Assembly (NCBI GenBank): GCA_964437365.1
Contig: CAYTGM010000025.1
Location: 1-64,000 of the forward strand
Reading direction: 5' to 3'
DNA length: 64,000 nucleotides
Source of the DNA: CAYTGM01 sp964437365
GTDB lineage: Bacteria; Sumerlaeota; Sumerlaeia; SLMS01
Position 1 is the stretch's first letter; each line of letters begins with the position of its first letter. The position numbers and the translations under genes were made by a program. Positions 41,633 to 50,738 of this stretch are shown here, one piece after another. Below the pieces are notes generated by a model that was not told the origin of the DNA, made no database searches, and was given only the letters and a program-made list of their open reading frames with translations.

Positions 41633-42742
41633 ATGATCTTTGACCTTGTGATCATTGGCGGGGGACCCGCAGGAGCAGCTTGTGGTATCAAGGCACTCCA
41701 GAAGGGATTGAACGTCCTGATCATCGAGCGGGGCTCATTTCCCCGACAGAAAGTCTGTGGCTGCTGCCTTTCGCCCCGCGGAGTGTCCTATCTGATCGAC
41801 CAATTACGCATTGATAAGAGGGATCTCCACAGGCATTCGCATCCTTTAAAAAGAATAGAAGCGGTAAGTTCTGCGGGAACGATCAGAATCCCGGTCAAAC
41901 AGGGAGGCCGCGTTATTTCACGAGAAGTTCTGGATACGAAGTTACACGAAGTCTTCGTCTCTCGTGGTGGGAAGGTGCTCTATGAAACAACGATTTCAAA
42001 AGGTGATCTAAAACGTGAAAAGGGGCACTTTGTCATCATTACTCAGAAGTCAAAAAACTTACAGGCAAAGTCAGTTGTCTGGGCAATGGGGCTAAAAGGT
42101 TCCACGTCCAGTAAAGATAATTCAGGTATTCGGTATATCGGCTGTGGAACGATCGTGAATAATACCATTGGTCTACCTGAGGGTGTCCTCAAAATGTATA
42201 GTCATCAGTTCGGGTACGCAGGGTTCGTCGCTCTAAAAGGGGGGCACCTTGATATAGCCGCGGCCGTCGAGCAAAATCTTGTGAAGAAAGCGCGAGGTGT
42301 CGATAAGGCACTCGAGCGAATGTTCTCTGATTTTCCTGATTCCTCGTTTCTGCAGCTGAGAGCTTCTCATTGGAAAACAACAGCTGTGTTTCCCGCTGGA
42401 TATAAAGGATGTCCAGAGGAAGGGCAGTTCCCAATTGGTGATCTGTTCTCCTATGCGGAACCAATAAGCGGAGAAGGTATGGCCTGGGCCATGGAGTCGG
42501 GGATGAATGTCGTCCCGTATATCATAAAGTATTTACAGTCCGGTGAGAAATCGGTGAACGAGAATTGGTTAAGAGCTGAGAGACAGCGAGCGAAAAAAAG
42601 GGAGCTACGCTCGCGACTACTAGGGAAAGTGGCTCATACCGCAAGCCGCAGCAAGAAGATCATTGGGCTGCTTCAAAGGTTCCCATCCTTTTCCTCAGAA
42701 GTGTTTGGCTTACTTTCCAGTCGGTCAGGAAGAATACTATAA
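41633..42742 (+). CDS. FAD-dependent oxidoreductase (geranylgeranyl reductase-like)
   Basis: Flavoprotein of 369 residues in the geranylgeranyl-reductase/halogenase-like group. The dinucleotide motif GGGPAGAA lies at 8-15. An R-x-x-VCGCCLSPRG block (about 38-49) matches the C-G-G segment of these reductases. The second FAD motif GDLFSYAEPISGEGMAWAMESG is near 268-289. The stop overlaps the ATG of the type III PKS gene by one base (TAATG), so the two proteins are translationally coupled. The enzyme probably oxidises or reduces the polyketide, or acts on a lipid tail. FAD reductases of this kind often accompany bacterial type III PKS genes. Confidence 0.85.
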   Translation: MIFDLVIIGGGPAGAACGIKALQKGLNVLIIERGSFPRQKVCGCCLSPRGVSYLIDQLRIDKRDLHRHSHPLKRIEAVSSAGTIRIPVKQGGRVISREVLDTKLHEVFVSRGGKVLYETTISKGDLKREKGHFVIITQKSKNLQAKSVVWAMGLKGSTSSKDNSGIRYIGCGTIVNNTIGLPEGVLKMYSHQFGYAGFVALKGGHLDIAAAVEQNLVKKARGVDKALERMFSDFPDSSFLQLRASHWKTTAVFPAGYKGCPEEGQFPIGDLFSYAEPISGEGMAWAMESGMNVVPYIIKYLQSGEKSVNENWLRAERQRAKKRELRSRLLGKVAHTASRSKKIIGLLQRFPSFSSEVFGLLSSRSGRIL

Positions 42743-43884
42743 TGTCTTATATAACTGGACTGCCTGAATTCGCATTTCCCGAAAGGGTCCTCTCTCAGGA
42801 GGAAGCAATGAGAATCGCCTGTCAAAATCAGGCAGAGTCTGAAAAACAGTCTCGTGTGCTGAAAAGAATATACAGAGATTCAGAAATAGACAACAGGTAC
42901 ATCCTAGAGGAGAGCTACAGTTACCTGACAGGCAAAAGTAACTATGGTGAAACAACTCGAGATAAGATGGAGATCTATGAAAAGCAATCGGCGATCCTGT
43001 CCCAGATTGCAGTGGAGCGGTTCTTTCACAGAAACCAATTCGAAAAATCGAAGGTTACTCACCTCGTTACTGCGAGTTGCACCGGTTTTTCTTGCCCAGG
43101 TTGGGATATCTCCCTGATCAAGAGTACTGGTCTTTCTCCGTTCATCCAGAGGACTCACCTGGGTTTCATGGGGTGTCATGCGGGAATCAATGCAATGAGA
43201 GTCGCTGACTCAATCTGCAAGGCTGATCCAGAGGCGATGGTTCTGGTATGTCTGACAGAATTGTGCAGTCTCCATTTTCAACGCAATTGGGAAGCAAGTT
43301 ATATACGCTCGAATGCTCTCTTTGCAGATGCTTCATGCGCGTTTGTGGTCCAGGCAAGGGAAGAAGAAACTCTACCATCAGCGCGATTGATTGACTCTGC
43401 ATCCACTATCATTCCGGACTCTCAAGATACCATGGGCTGGAGAATTGGAAACCATGGGTTCATGATGGACCTGGACTCAAAAGTTCCAAATATCCTTCGA
43501 GATTCCGTTCAGGGCTGGATTCTAGACTGGCTTGAGGCCTCGGGGACAGATTTCGATTCCATAGATCATTGGGCTATACATCCGGGAGGAAAGAGTATCC
43601 TTCGGGCGCTGCAGAAATCCCTCAATCTCACCGAGCAACAAATGAACGGTTCGAAAACTGTTCTAAGAGAATACGGGAATCTTTCCTCGTCGACGGTATT
43701 GTTGGTATTGAGAGAACTATGGCTGGAGGCAATGGCAGGAGACTCGGTGCTGATGATGTCCTTCGGCCCAGGCCTGACCGGAGAAGTCTATCAATTGAGC
43801 TTTGTCAGGCCTCCAGTTGAAGGCTCGCGGTCAGACGAAAGGCTAAATACCTCTTTACCTGAAGCGTCTGATACCGTTTCATGA
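42742..43884 (+). CDS. Type III polyketide synthase
   Basis: Chalcone/stilbene synthase-family homodimeric ketosynthase of 380 residues. It extends an acyl-CoA with malonyl-CoA to an alkylpyrone, alkylresorcinol or acylphloroglucinol. The catalytic triad is intact: Cys145 in GFMGCHAG, His280 in HWAIHPGG and Asn313 in EYGNLSSST. The C-terminal MMSFGPGLTGE loop is present. Some regions diverge from the plant enzymes, as usual in bacteria. It is co-translated with the FAD reductase gene and followed by a MarR-type regulator gene 32 bp later. The methyltransferase often found in such clusters is missing. Confidence 0.93.
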   Translation: MSYITGLPEFAFPERVLSQEEAMRIACQNQAESEKQSRVLKRIYRDSEIDNRYILEESYSYLTGKSNYGETTRDKMEIYEKQSAILSQIAVERFFHRNQFEKSKVTHLVTASCTGFSCPGWDISLIKSTGLSPFIQRTHLGFMGCHAGINAMRVADSICKADPEAMVLVCLTELCSLHFQRNWEASYIRSNALFADASCAFVVQAREEETLPSARLIDSASTIIPDSQDTMGWRIGNHGFMMDLDSKVPNILRDSVQGWILDWLEASGTDFDSIDHWAIHPGGKSILRALQKSLNLTEQQMNGSKTVLREYGNLSSSTVLLVLRELWLEAMAGDSVLMMSFGPGLTGEVYQLSFVRPPVEGSRSDERLNTSLPEASDTVS

Positions 43885-43916
43885 AGTCTGAATGAAGACA
43901 AACGAGCTGACCGTAT

Positions 43917-44429
43917 ATGATACCTATTAAAGAAGTCCCTTCTATTGATTTTTTACAGCAAAAGTTTGAAGAGTACAATCATCTGGATCTTCCCGCTGTG
44001 GAACAGATGCACATCTATCTTCAATGTATGCGAACAGCCAATTTAGTGACTCGTGTTCTTGAAGATTTCTTCTCAAAAGAGGGGTTGAGTCTTCCGCGCT
44101 ATGGTATTCTGGCTCTTCTCCACTTTTCGTATCGGGAAGGTCTGACTACCACAGAAATCGCAGAAAAAAAAGGTGTGAGCAAAGCGTCTTTAACGCCCAT
44201 CATCAAGTGGCTGTGTGAGCAGAACTATACGGAAAAACTGGCAAACTCAAGAGATGGCAGAGTTCAACACATTCGTATTACTGAAGAAGGAACAAAGAAG
44301 ATTGAGGCGCTGGTGCCGCGTTACGTGAAACTCGTGAAGTCACTCGTGGGTAACCTCGACAAGGGGGAGATAGATTCGATGTTGGGCGTTCTGGCAAAAA
44401 TTGAAGATGGGGTTTTAAATTACCAGTAA
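43917..44429 (+). CDS. MarR-family transcriptional regulator
   Basis: Winged-helix regulator of 170 residues. An N-terminal dimerisation helix is followed by the recognition helix region TTTEIAEKKGVSKASLTPIIKWL (about 82-104). The wing contains SRDGRVQHIRIT and then the C-terminal dimer helix. It is the last gene of the rightward FAD-PKS unit and is likely to control it in response to a phenolic or lipidic ligand. Its stop is 24 bp from the convergent carbamoyltransferase stop. No obvious MarR palindrome was identified upstream of the operon. Confidence 0.88.
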   Translation: MIPIKEVPSIDFLQQKFEEYNHLDLPAVEQMHIYLQCMRTANLVTRVLEDFFSKEGLSLPRYGILALLHFSYREGLTTTEIAEKKGVSKASLTPIIKWLCEQNYTEKLANSRDGRVQHIRITEEGTKKIEALVPRYVKLVKSLVGNLDKGEIDSMLGVLAKIEDGVLNYQ

Positions 44430-44453
44430 CAGGTTCGAAGAGTTCAATCCCGA

Positions 44454-46562
44454 TCAAACTTCCGCCTGAATAACGAATCGGTTTAAGACGAGAATATCCA
44501 ATTTGCTTTCTCTCCAGGCCCGCAACGCGTCTTCCGGTGTAGCGACAATGGGCTCTTCATGCATATTAAAGGACGTATTGATGCATGCTGAGAATCCTGT
44601 CAGCTTTTTGTACTCTTGCAGGATTCGCCAGAACCTCGGGTTATGATCTTTGTGAACCAGCTGAGGGCGAGCGGTTCCATCTATATGGATTGCAGCGGGA
44701 ATCTCTTCCTTGGCTGTTTCTGTGCAGTCGCAAGTGATCGTCATGAATTCTGCCGTATGTCGTATTCCGTCAAGTCCAAGAAAATACCTGTCTCCGTCTT
44801 CATAGAGGCAGGCAGGAGCAAATGGCATGAACTCGGTTCGGTTTAATCTGTTGTTCAGCCATGTATTGACAGTGGGGTCTTTTGGCATATACAGAATACT
44901 ACGATTTCCCAACGCACGCGGACCGAACTCCATGCGTCCATTGAAATGCGCGACGATCTTCTCTTCAGAGATAAGTCTTCCCACTTCCCGACATAAATCT
45001 TCTTCGTCAGAAATATAATCGTAAGTCACCGCTTCTTTTTCGAGAAGAGTTCTAATTTCCTGATCTGAGAACTCTGGTCCAAGAAAGACATTCTCAAGAG
45101 GGTAAGGGATAAGCTTTCCCTTCTCTTCAACGTGTGAAAGTAAGGCTGCCCCCATGCAAAGGCCAGCATCGGACATGGCGGGCTGAACAAACAGGTTATT
45201 GAAACCCAGCTCCTTAATTTTCTGGTTCAGCCGAACGTTTGCAAAAACACCTCCAGCGAGCGCAATGGATTCATAGGCTGGGTATCGAATCTGAAGATCT
45301 TCGACCAGCCTGATAATTTCAACTTCAGTTCGGTTTTGTATATACCAGGCAATATCTTCTCGGCTGAAAGCTCCCAGCGCCTTTCTTCTAAAGTTCTGAA
45401 GCCGTTTGTATCCAGCTTCTCCGCTCCAGAGAAAAACGCCAACGTCCAGTTTGTCGTGAGGATTCCAGACCTTATCAAAGAAGCGATTGAGTTTTTTTGC
45501 CAGCTTTGAATTGAACTGTCCGTGAGCCGCCAGCCCTGTTACCTTGCCTGCGTGACGGGTGGGATTCATTCCCAGCATCCCCGTTACCAGTTCATAGTTA
45601 AGTCCCGTGGGGAGTTCCTCGAAGTAGTAGCTCTTCTTGGGAAATAGCTTGCCATTGGTTCCAAGGTAGACGCGGCTTGAATAAGTATCTCCGATACCAT
45701 CAAGTGTCAGTACAATCGCCTTTTGCAACCCACTTTGGTAATACGCACTTGCTGCATGGCATAGATGGTGGTCGAAGTGTTTGGGGGAAGGCAGAAACGA
45801 GCGATCAACCCTTCTGTATGTGAGAGGGCTTCTGTATCCTTTCCAGAAAGCAGCGGTCGTGATTGCCAAAGATTTTAAGACAGTCTTGCCTTTATGTTTC
45901 CAGGACCTTGTCTTGGGATTGACCAGAGATTTCTCAATGATGCGTCGGGCAATTTGCGGACCTGACTCCGATGCAACGGCATGTGTTCCCGTAGCATGAT
46001 TTCCAGTGAAGCATACGTATATACCAGTGATTTGAATACCAAGTTCTCTGGGGTCGTCACTTTCTGTTACGAATCTATCACTGAGGATTTCCACTCTCTG
46101 CCCGCTCTTTATGGGAGCTTCCAGCACATGCATATGCCTGCGATTATCAAAAAAGTAGGTGTTATTACCTGTCTTAACCCTGAATTTGCAGACTCGTCCA
46201 GCAACGTGTGAAGGGAGAACTGAAATGATAAGGCTTCTGGAATTTGAGCTTATTCGAAAACTGGCGACTGGTTTCGCCCATCGATATGACCAGTCATTGG
46301 AGTGCTCTACCGCATAGAACCCGTTTTCCTCGGAGAAAATGCTGGTGTCATAGAACCCTGATGGTGTCCAGGGTGTGCTGGAATATTTGTCGGCCCATGA
46401 GTAGAGTTCCCAGGGAGAATTACCATCTGTTTTTCTCCGGCTCATTCTCTCTAGGCTCGAGGCAAAGACTGGCATTGCAGTCTTTCCATCTACTATTGCA
46501 AGTCCGGAGTCGTGTGCGAAGCCATAGCCGAAATGTTGGTGAAGATCCTTGTCGTGGGCCAT
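44454..46562 (-). CDS. Carbamoyltransferase (NodU/CmcH/TobZ family) with inserted beta domain
   Basis: O-carbamoyltransferase of 702 residues that makes carbamoyl-adenylate and transfers the carbamoyl group to a hydroxyl of a natural product or glycan. The metal-binding block HHLCHAASAYY starts near 265, followed by VLTLDGIGD. The C-terminal YrdC-like part has AGGVFANVRLNQ, FNGRMEFGPRALGNRS and the INTSFNMHEEPIV block. The N-terminus (HFGYGFAHDSGLAIVDG) is normal. Residues about 72-188, however, form an extra beta-rich segment ending SDDPRELGIQITGIYV. This resembles beta-sandwich modules seen in glycosyltransferase-associated proteins rather than the family core. The gene faces the PKS operon, so the polyketide is a possible acceptor. 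Confidence 0.88.
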   Translation of the reverse strand: MAHDKDLHQHFGYGFAHDSGLAIVDGKTAMPVFASSLERMSRRKTDGNSPWELYSWADKYSSTPWTPSGFYDTSIFSEENGFYAVEHSNDWSYRWAKPVASFRISSNSRSLIISVLPSHVAGRVCKFRVKTGNNTYFFDNRRHMHVLEAPIKSGQRVEILSDRFVTESDDPRELGIQITGIYVCFTGNHATGTHAVASESGPQIARRIIEKSLVNPKTRSWKHKGKTVLKSLAITTAAFWKGYRSPLTYRRVDRSFLPSPKHFDHHLCHAASAYYQSGLQKAIVLTLDGIGDTYSSRVYLGTNGKLFPKKSYYFEELPTGLNYELVTGMLGMNPTRHAGKVTGLAAHGQFNSKLAKKLNRFFDKVWNPHDKLDVGVFLWSGEAGYKRLQNFRRKALGAFSREDIAWYIQNRTEVEIIRLVEDLQIRYPAYESIALAGGVFANVRLNQKIKELGFNNLFVQPAMSDAGLCMGAALLSHVEEKGKLIPYPLENVFLGPEFSDQEIRTLLEKEAVTYDYISDEEDLCREVGRLISEEKIVAHFNGRMEFGPRALGNRSILYMPKDPTVNTWLNNRLNRTEFMPFAPACLYEDGDRYFLGLDGIRHTAEFMTITCDCTETAKEEIPAAIHIDGTARPQLVHKDHNPRFWRILQEYKKLTGFSACINTSFNMHEEPIVATPEDALRAWRESKLDILVLNRFVIQAEV

Positions 46563-46570
46563 CGGATTAA

Positions 46571-47401
46571 TCAGCTGTTTTCTTCGGCTTCTTTTTTACT
46601 CTCTTCTTTGATCTTGTTTAGTTCTTTGCTTGAGAGGGAAATTTTAGATAGATCGTCGGCAATACTCTTAGTGATATAGACTTCTCTAATCTGTTCGTTG
46701 GCAAGAATCTCGTCGACCGTTCCAGAAACGAGAACGTTGCCTCCCGCCATCATATAGCTGCGATCTGTAATGTGCAACGTTTCACGGACGTTGTGATCGG
46801 TGATGAGGATACCGAGACCTCTTTTTTCGGCAAGCTCTCGGATGATTCCCTGTATATCTTCAACGGTGGGAGGATCGATTCCCGTGAAGGGCTCGTCGAG
46901 GAAGATGAACGTTGGGTTGGTTGTAAGAGCCCGGGCAATTTCCACGCGCCGCATCTCACCGCCGGAAAGACTGCTAGCCACCTGATGTTCCACATAGCCG
47001 ATGCCAAGTTCATCAATGAGTCGATTGACAATCGGGCGAATCTCTTTCTTGGGATAGCCACGACCCTGGAGAACAGCCATGAGGTTCTCCCGGACGGTCA
47101 TTCTCTTGAAAATGCTGGTTTGCTGGGGAAGATAGCTGATTCCCAGAAGAGCCCGTTTGTGGATCGGCAGGCTCGTAATTTCGCGATCGTTGAAGAACAC
47201 CCGGCCTTCCGTGGGGTCGGTGAATCCGATCAGCATTCGGAATGAGGTGGTCTTACCCGCTCCATTTGGACCGAGAAGGCCAACTACCTCACCGGCTTTA
47301 ACTTCGATGTTTATGCCATTCACGACTCGGTTTTCACCGTAGTTCTTGGCGAGGTTTTCGGCTTTCAGAACGGCGTCATGCTGAATTTCGGGCTGCATCA
47401 T
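46571..47401 (-). CDS. lptB: LPS export ABC transporter ATPase LptB
   Basis: Cytoplasmic ATPase of the LptB2FG complex, 276 residues. Walker A GPNGAGKTT is near 44-52, followed by the Q-loop in SYLPQQTSIF. The signature SLSGGEMRRVEIARAL, Walker B FIFLDEPFTGIDP and the TDHNVRETL switch segment are all typical of LptB. A Lys/Glu-rich C-terminal extension (about 250-276) makes it longer than E. coli LptB (241 residues). It lies 8 bp downstream of nothing co-directional and just upstream (leftward) of the carbamoyltransferase gene, with 8 bp between them, so the two may be co-transcribed. It supports an LPS-bearing outer membrane. Confidence 0.94.
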   Translation of the reverse strand: MMQPEIQHDAVLKAENLAKNYGENRVVNGINIEVKAGEVVGLLGPNGAGKTTSFRMLIGFTDPTEGRVFFNDREITSLPIHKRALLGISYLPQQTSIFKRMTVRENLMAVLQGRGYPKKEIRPIVNRLIDELGIGYVEHQVASSLSGGEMRRVEIARALTTNPTFIFLDEPFTGIDPPTVEDIQGIIRELAEKRGLGILITDHNVRETLHITDRSYMMAGGNVLVSGTVDEILANEQIREVYITKSIADDLSKISLSSKELNKIKEESKKEAEENS

Positions 47402-47614
47402 TTAATCTCTAAGATCCTAAAGCTTAAGTACGAAAAGTAAGGGAGCCGACAAGGGCCCACGGGCACAAGGAAAACACGCTCTTTGTGATGAAGTTCGAGA
47501 GACCGGGAAGAAAAAACAGTGGAATAGTGATTTGCTCTGTGGCTAGGGTACCGAGGAAAAACTCAGGGCACTTCACGCCTGTGACGTACAAAGTCGTCTA
47601 TTTTGAGAGGTCAT

Positions 47615-49273
47615 ATGAATTCAGACAAACTGATGGACAATGCAGAAAACCCAGACTGGTATAAAGATGCCATTTTCTATGAGGTGAGTGTCCGCGCCTT
47701 TAGTGATAGTAATGGTGATGGAATTGGAGATTTTCAGGGGCTCACAGAAAAGCTCCCTTACATAGAAGAACTTGGCGTCACATGCGTTTGGCTGCTGCCA
47801 TATTATCCATCTCCTTTGAGAGATGATGGCTACGATATCGCTGATTATTACGGCATTAATCCCGACTACGGAACGATCGCAGACCTCGAACACTTTATTG
47901 AGCAGGCTCACTTACGCGGGATACGTGTAATTGCTGATCTGGTCGTAAATCATACGTCGAGTGAGAATCGATGGTTCCAGGAGGCCCGATCCAGCCCAGA
48001 TTCTCCTTACCGGGACTATTATGTCTGGTCTGACGATCCGCAAAAGTACGATGGTGTGCGAATCATCTTTTGTGACACAGAGACATCGAACTGGTCTTTT
48101 GATCCTGTTGCAGGTCAACATTACTGGCATCGTTTCTTTTCACACCAGCCTGACTTGAACTACGACAATCCGGCGGTCCAGAATGAAATGTTGCGCGTTG
48201 TTGATTTCTGGCTGTCAAAGGGACTCGATGGATTTCGAGTCGATGCGGTCCCTTACCTTTTTGAGCGAGAAGGAACCTCTTGTGAGAACCTCCCTGAGAC
48301 CCATGAGTTTTGCAAGAAGTTGAGGGCCCATGTGGATAAGCATTTCCCAGGTACTTTGCTTCTCGCTGAAGCGAACCAGTGGCCGGAAGATGTTGTTCAG
48401 TATTTTGGTGAGGGGGATCAGTTTAACAGCTGTTTTAATTTTCCGATCATGCCGCGCATGTTCATGTCTATCAGGAAAGAAAACAGGCGGCCTATTGAAG
48501 ATATTATTAAGAAGCTTCCAAAGATTCCCGAAGATTGTCAGTGGGTGACATTTCTCAGAAATCATGATGAGCTTTCCTTGGAAATGGTTACCGATGAGGA
48601 ACGCGATTACATGTATTCTGAATATGCAAGAGACCCTAGAATGAAGTTGAATCTGGGAATACGACGAAGACTGTTCCCTTTGATGGAGAACAACCGACGT
48701 GCGATAGAGTTGCTCCACAGCATGCTCATGACCCTTCCAGGAAGCCCCATACTTTATTACGGAGATGAAATAGGTATGGGTGATAATATTTTCCTTGGTG
48801 ACCGCCAGGGATGTCGTACTCCCATGCAATGGACGGGTGACCGGAACGGCGGGTTCTCAAAGGCTGACCCAAGTAGACTCTTTCTTCCACCGGTGATGGA
48901 TCCTGTATATAACTATGAGGGTGTTAATGTTGAGGCAACTCAGAGGATACCATCGTCTTTTCTCAACTGGCTTAAGAAAGTTGTGTCCGTCAGGAAACGC
49001 TATAAGGCATTTGCCCGGGGAGAGATCTTTTTCCTGGAACCCGAAAACGAGGCGATCCTCGCCTATCTTCTTCGATACAATGGGCAAACGATGCTTGTGA
49101 TTAACAACCTGTCTCAGGCGTCTCAATATGCTGAACTGGAGATGAAGGAATTCAATGGCTATACACCGATCGACGTATTCAGCGGGAACCATTTCCCACG
49201 CATCGGAGAGTGGCCTTACCTTCTAACTCTGGGAGAGTACGGATTTTACTGGTTTGAGTTGAAAGCAATTTGA
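47615..49273 (+). CDS. treS: Trehalose synthase / maltose alpha-D-glucosyltransferase (GH13)
   Basis: GH13 subfamily 16 isomerase interconverting maltose and trehalose, 552 residues, close to the 550-600 usual for single-domain TreS. Nucleophile Asp210 lies in GFRVDAVPYL, acid/base Glu252 in LLAEANQWPED, and the third acid Asp318 in FLRNHDELS. The TreS-typical block DRQGCRTPMQWTGDRNGGFS (about 412-431) is present. A C-terminal beta domain closes the protein. I start at ATG 47615 (AGAGG five bases upstream) rather than the in-frame TTG four codons earlier. The gene converges with otsA, so both trehalose routes are encoded side by side. Trehalose is a common osmolyte and carbon store. Confidence 0.93.
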   Translation: MNSDKLMDNAENPDWYKDAIFYEVSVRAFSDSNGDGIGDFQGLTEKLPYIEELGVTCVWLLPYYPSPLRDDGYDIADYYGINPDYGTIADLEHFIEQAHLRGIRVIADLVVNHTSSENRWFQEARSSPDSPYRDYYVWSDDPQKYDGVRIIFCDTETSNWSFDPVAGQHYWHRFFSHQPDLNYDNPAVQNEMLRVVDFWLSKGLDGFRVDAVPYLFEREGTSCENLPETHEFCKKLRAHVDKHFPGTLLLAEANQWPEDVVQYFGEGDQFNSCFNFPIMPRMFMSIRKENRRPIEDIIKKLPKIPEDCQWVTFLRNHDELSLEMVTDEERDYMYSEYARDPRMKLNLGIRRRLFPLMENNRRAIELLHSMLMTLPGSPILYYGDEIGMGDNIFLGDRQGCRTPMQWTGDRNGGFSKADPSRLFLPPVMDPVYNYEGVNVEATQRIPSSFLNWLKKVVSVRKRYKAFARGEIFFLEPENEAILAYLLRYNGQTMLVINNLSQASQYAELEMKEFNGYTPIDVFSGNHFPRIGEWPYLLTLGEYGFYWFELKAI

Positions 49274-49304
49274 GGTGGTGGGGGAGGACCCGCCTCGTGC
49301 CTTT

Positions 49305-50738
49305 TTACTTTGTCTCAATCAATTTCCTCGATTGGTCAAGGAACTGTTTTACCCAACGATAGACATCATTTCGTTTGATTTCACGTCGCAGCTTTTTCAT
49401 ATGAACTTTGCGCTCTTCTACCGGCATCTTCCAGGCATTGTAAATACAGTCGGCAATATGTTCTTCATCATGTGGATTAACAATCATGGCTCCATTTTCG
49501 AGCTGTGATGCTGCTCCGGCAAATTCGCTCAGGATGAGCACGCCATTATCATCAACGCTGCAGGCGCAGTATTCTTTGCAGACGAGATTCATTCCATCTT
49601 TGATCGAAGTCACCAGACAAATTTCAGATGCTCTGTAGTATCCCAGCAGTTCTGTTTGTGGGACTGACCGGAACATATAATGAATCGGTACCCATCCGCG
49701 AAAACCAAAGCGCCCATTGATTTCGCCCACAATGCCATCCAGTTTTTCTTTAAGAAGTTGATATTGTGGAACTTCCATTCGGCTGGGAACAACGATTTGA
49801 GCAAGTGCTATTTTACCATGGAGTTCAGGGTATTTTTCAAGAGCTCTTGCAAACGCGTAGAAACGTTCTGGAAGGCCCTTTGTGAAATCGAGGCGATCAA
49901 CGCCGACGATGACCTGAACTTCGCCAATGTGTTCATGGATATACCATGCAGTATCCTGAACAGGCTGCGACTCTGCTCTACTTTTAAAGTCATCAAAATC
50001 TATACTGATAGGAACCGAGCAGACTCTGATATAGCGATTCTCCATCATCAAGTGAGTGATATTTTTTTGTGTGGTGATGGTTACATCCGGAACAAACTGT
50101 CGAATGCAGTTAGAAAAGTTCCTCATGTCACGCTGGGTTTGAAAGCCGATCAGATCGTAGGAAAGAAAGGCTCGGAGTAACTCTTTTCGCCATGGGAGGC
50201 GGCGGAATATATCAGGGGGAGGGAAGGGGATGTGTAGAAAAAACGTCAGTTGAGACTTCGTTCCCATCTCCCGGATCATTTGTCCTACCATAATTAATTG
50301 ATAATCATGAACCCAGACTGTCTGGTCTTCTTCTATTTTTTCTTTAAGAGTTTCTGCAAAGAGTCTGTTTGATTCTTTATACGCCTCCCATTTGCCCTGC
50401 TCAAATGTGCAGCTTTCAAACAGGTCATGGAACAAGGGCCAAACGGTTTCATTTGAAAAACCATAGTAGAAGAGATCGACCAGTTCAGGGGAGAGGTCTA
50501 CTCCATGAAACTCACATCCGAGCTCATCGCCGATCTTCCCGAGTAATTCGTCAACCGGTGCATCACCTGCGTCTCCTGGCCAGCCTATCCACGATCCACC
50601 ATATTGCTTTAGCACAGGCTTCAGCGCTGTGACAAGTCCGCCCGAGCCTGCTTTAATATTCCAGTTTCCGTCTTCTTCCTTATTGATAACAATTGGTAAT
50701 CTATTTGAGACGATCAAGAGCTTATGATCTTTAGACAT
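49305..50738 (-). CDS. otsA: Trehalose-6-phosphate synthase
   Basis: GT20 glycosyltransferase making trehalose 6-phosphate from UDP-glucose (or another NDP-glucose) and glucose 6-phosphate, 477 residues. It begins KLLIVSNRLP with the substrate-binding Arg. It contains GSGGLVTAL (Gly loop), WIGWPG, VWVHDYQLIMV (about 125-135), HIPFPPPDIFR, the VDRLDFTKGLPERFYAF block and KDGMNLVCKEY near the C-terminus. I start at ATG 50738 (GGAAGA upstream). The start overlaps the stop of otsB by eight bases, so the two are translationally coupled in the order otsB-otsA. Confidence 0.96.
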   Translation of the reverse strand: MSKDHKLLIVSNRLPIVINKEEDGNWNIKAGSGGLVTALKPVLKQYGGSWIGWPGDAGDAPVDELLGKIGDELGCEFHGVDLSPELVDLFYYGFSNETVWPLFHDLFESCTFEQGKWEAYKESNRLFAETLKEKIEEDQTVWVHDYQLIMVGQMIREMGTKSQLTFFLHIPFPPPDIFRRLPWRKELLRAFLSYDLIGFQTQRDMRNFSNCIRQFVPDVTITTQKNITHLMMENRYIRVCSVPISIDFDDFKSRAESQPVQDTAWYIHEHIGEVQVIVGVDRLDFTKGLPERFYAFARALEKYPELHGKIALAQIVVPSRMEVPQYQLLKEKLDGIVGEINGRFGFRGWVPIHYMFRSVPQTELLGYYRASEICLVTSIKDGMNLVCKEYCACSVDDNGVLILSEFAGAASQLENGAMIVNPHDEEHIADCIYNAWKMPVEERKVHMKKLRREIKRNDVYRWVKQFLDQSRKLIETK

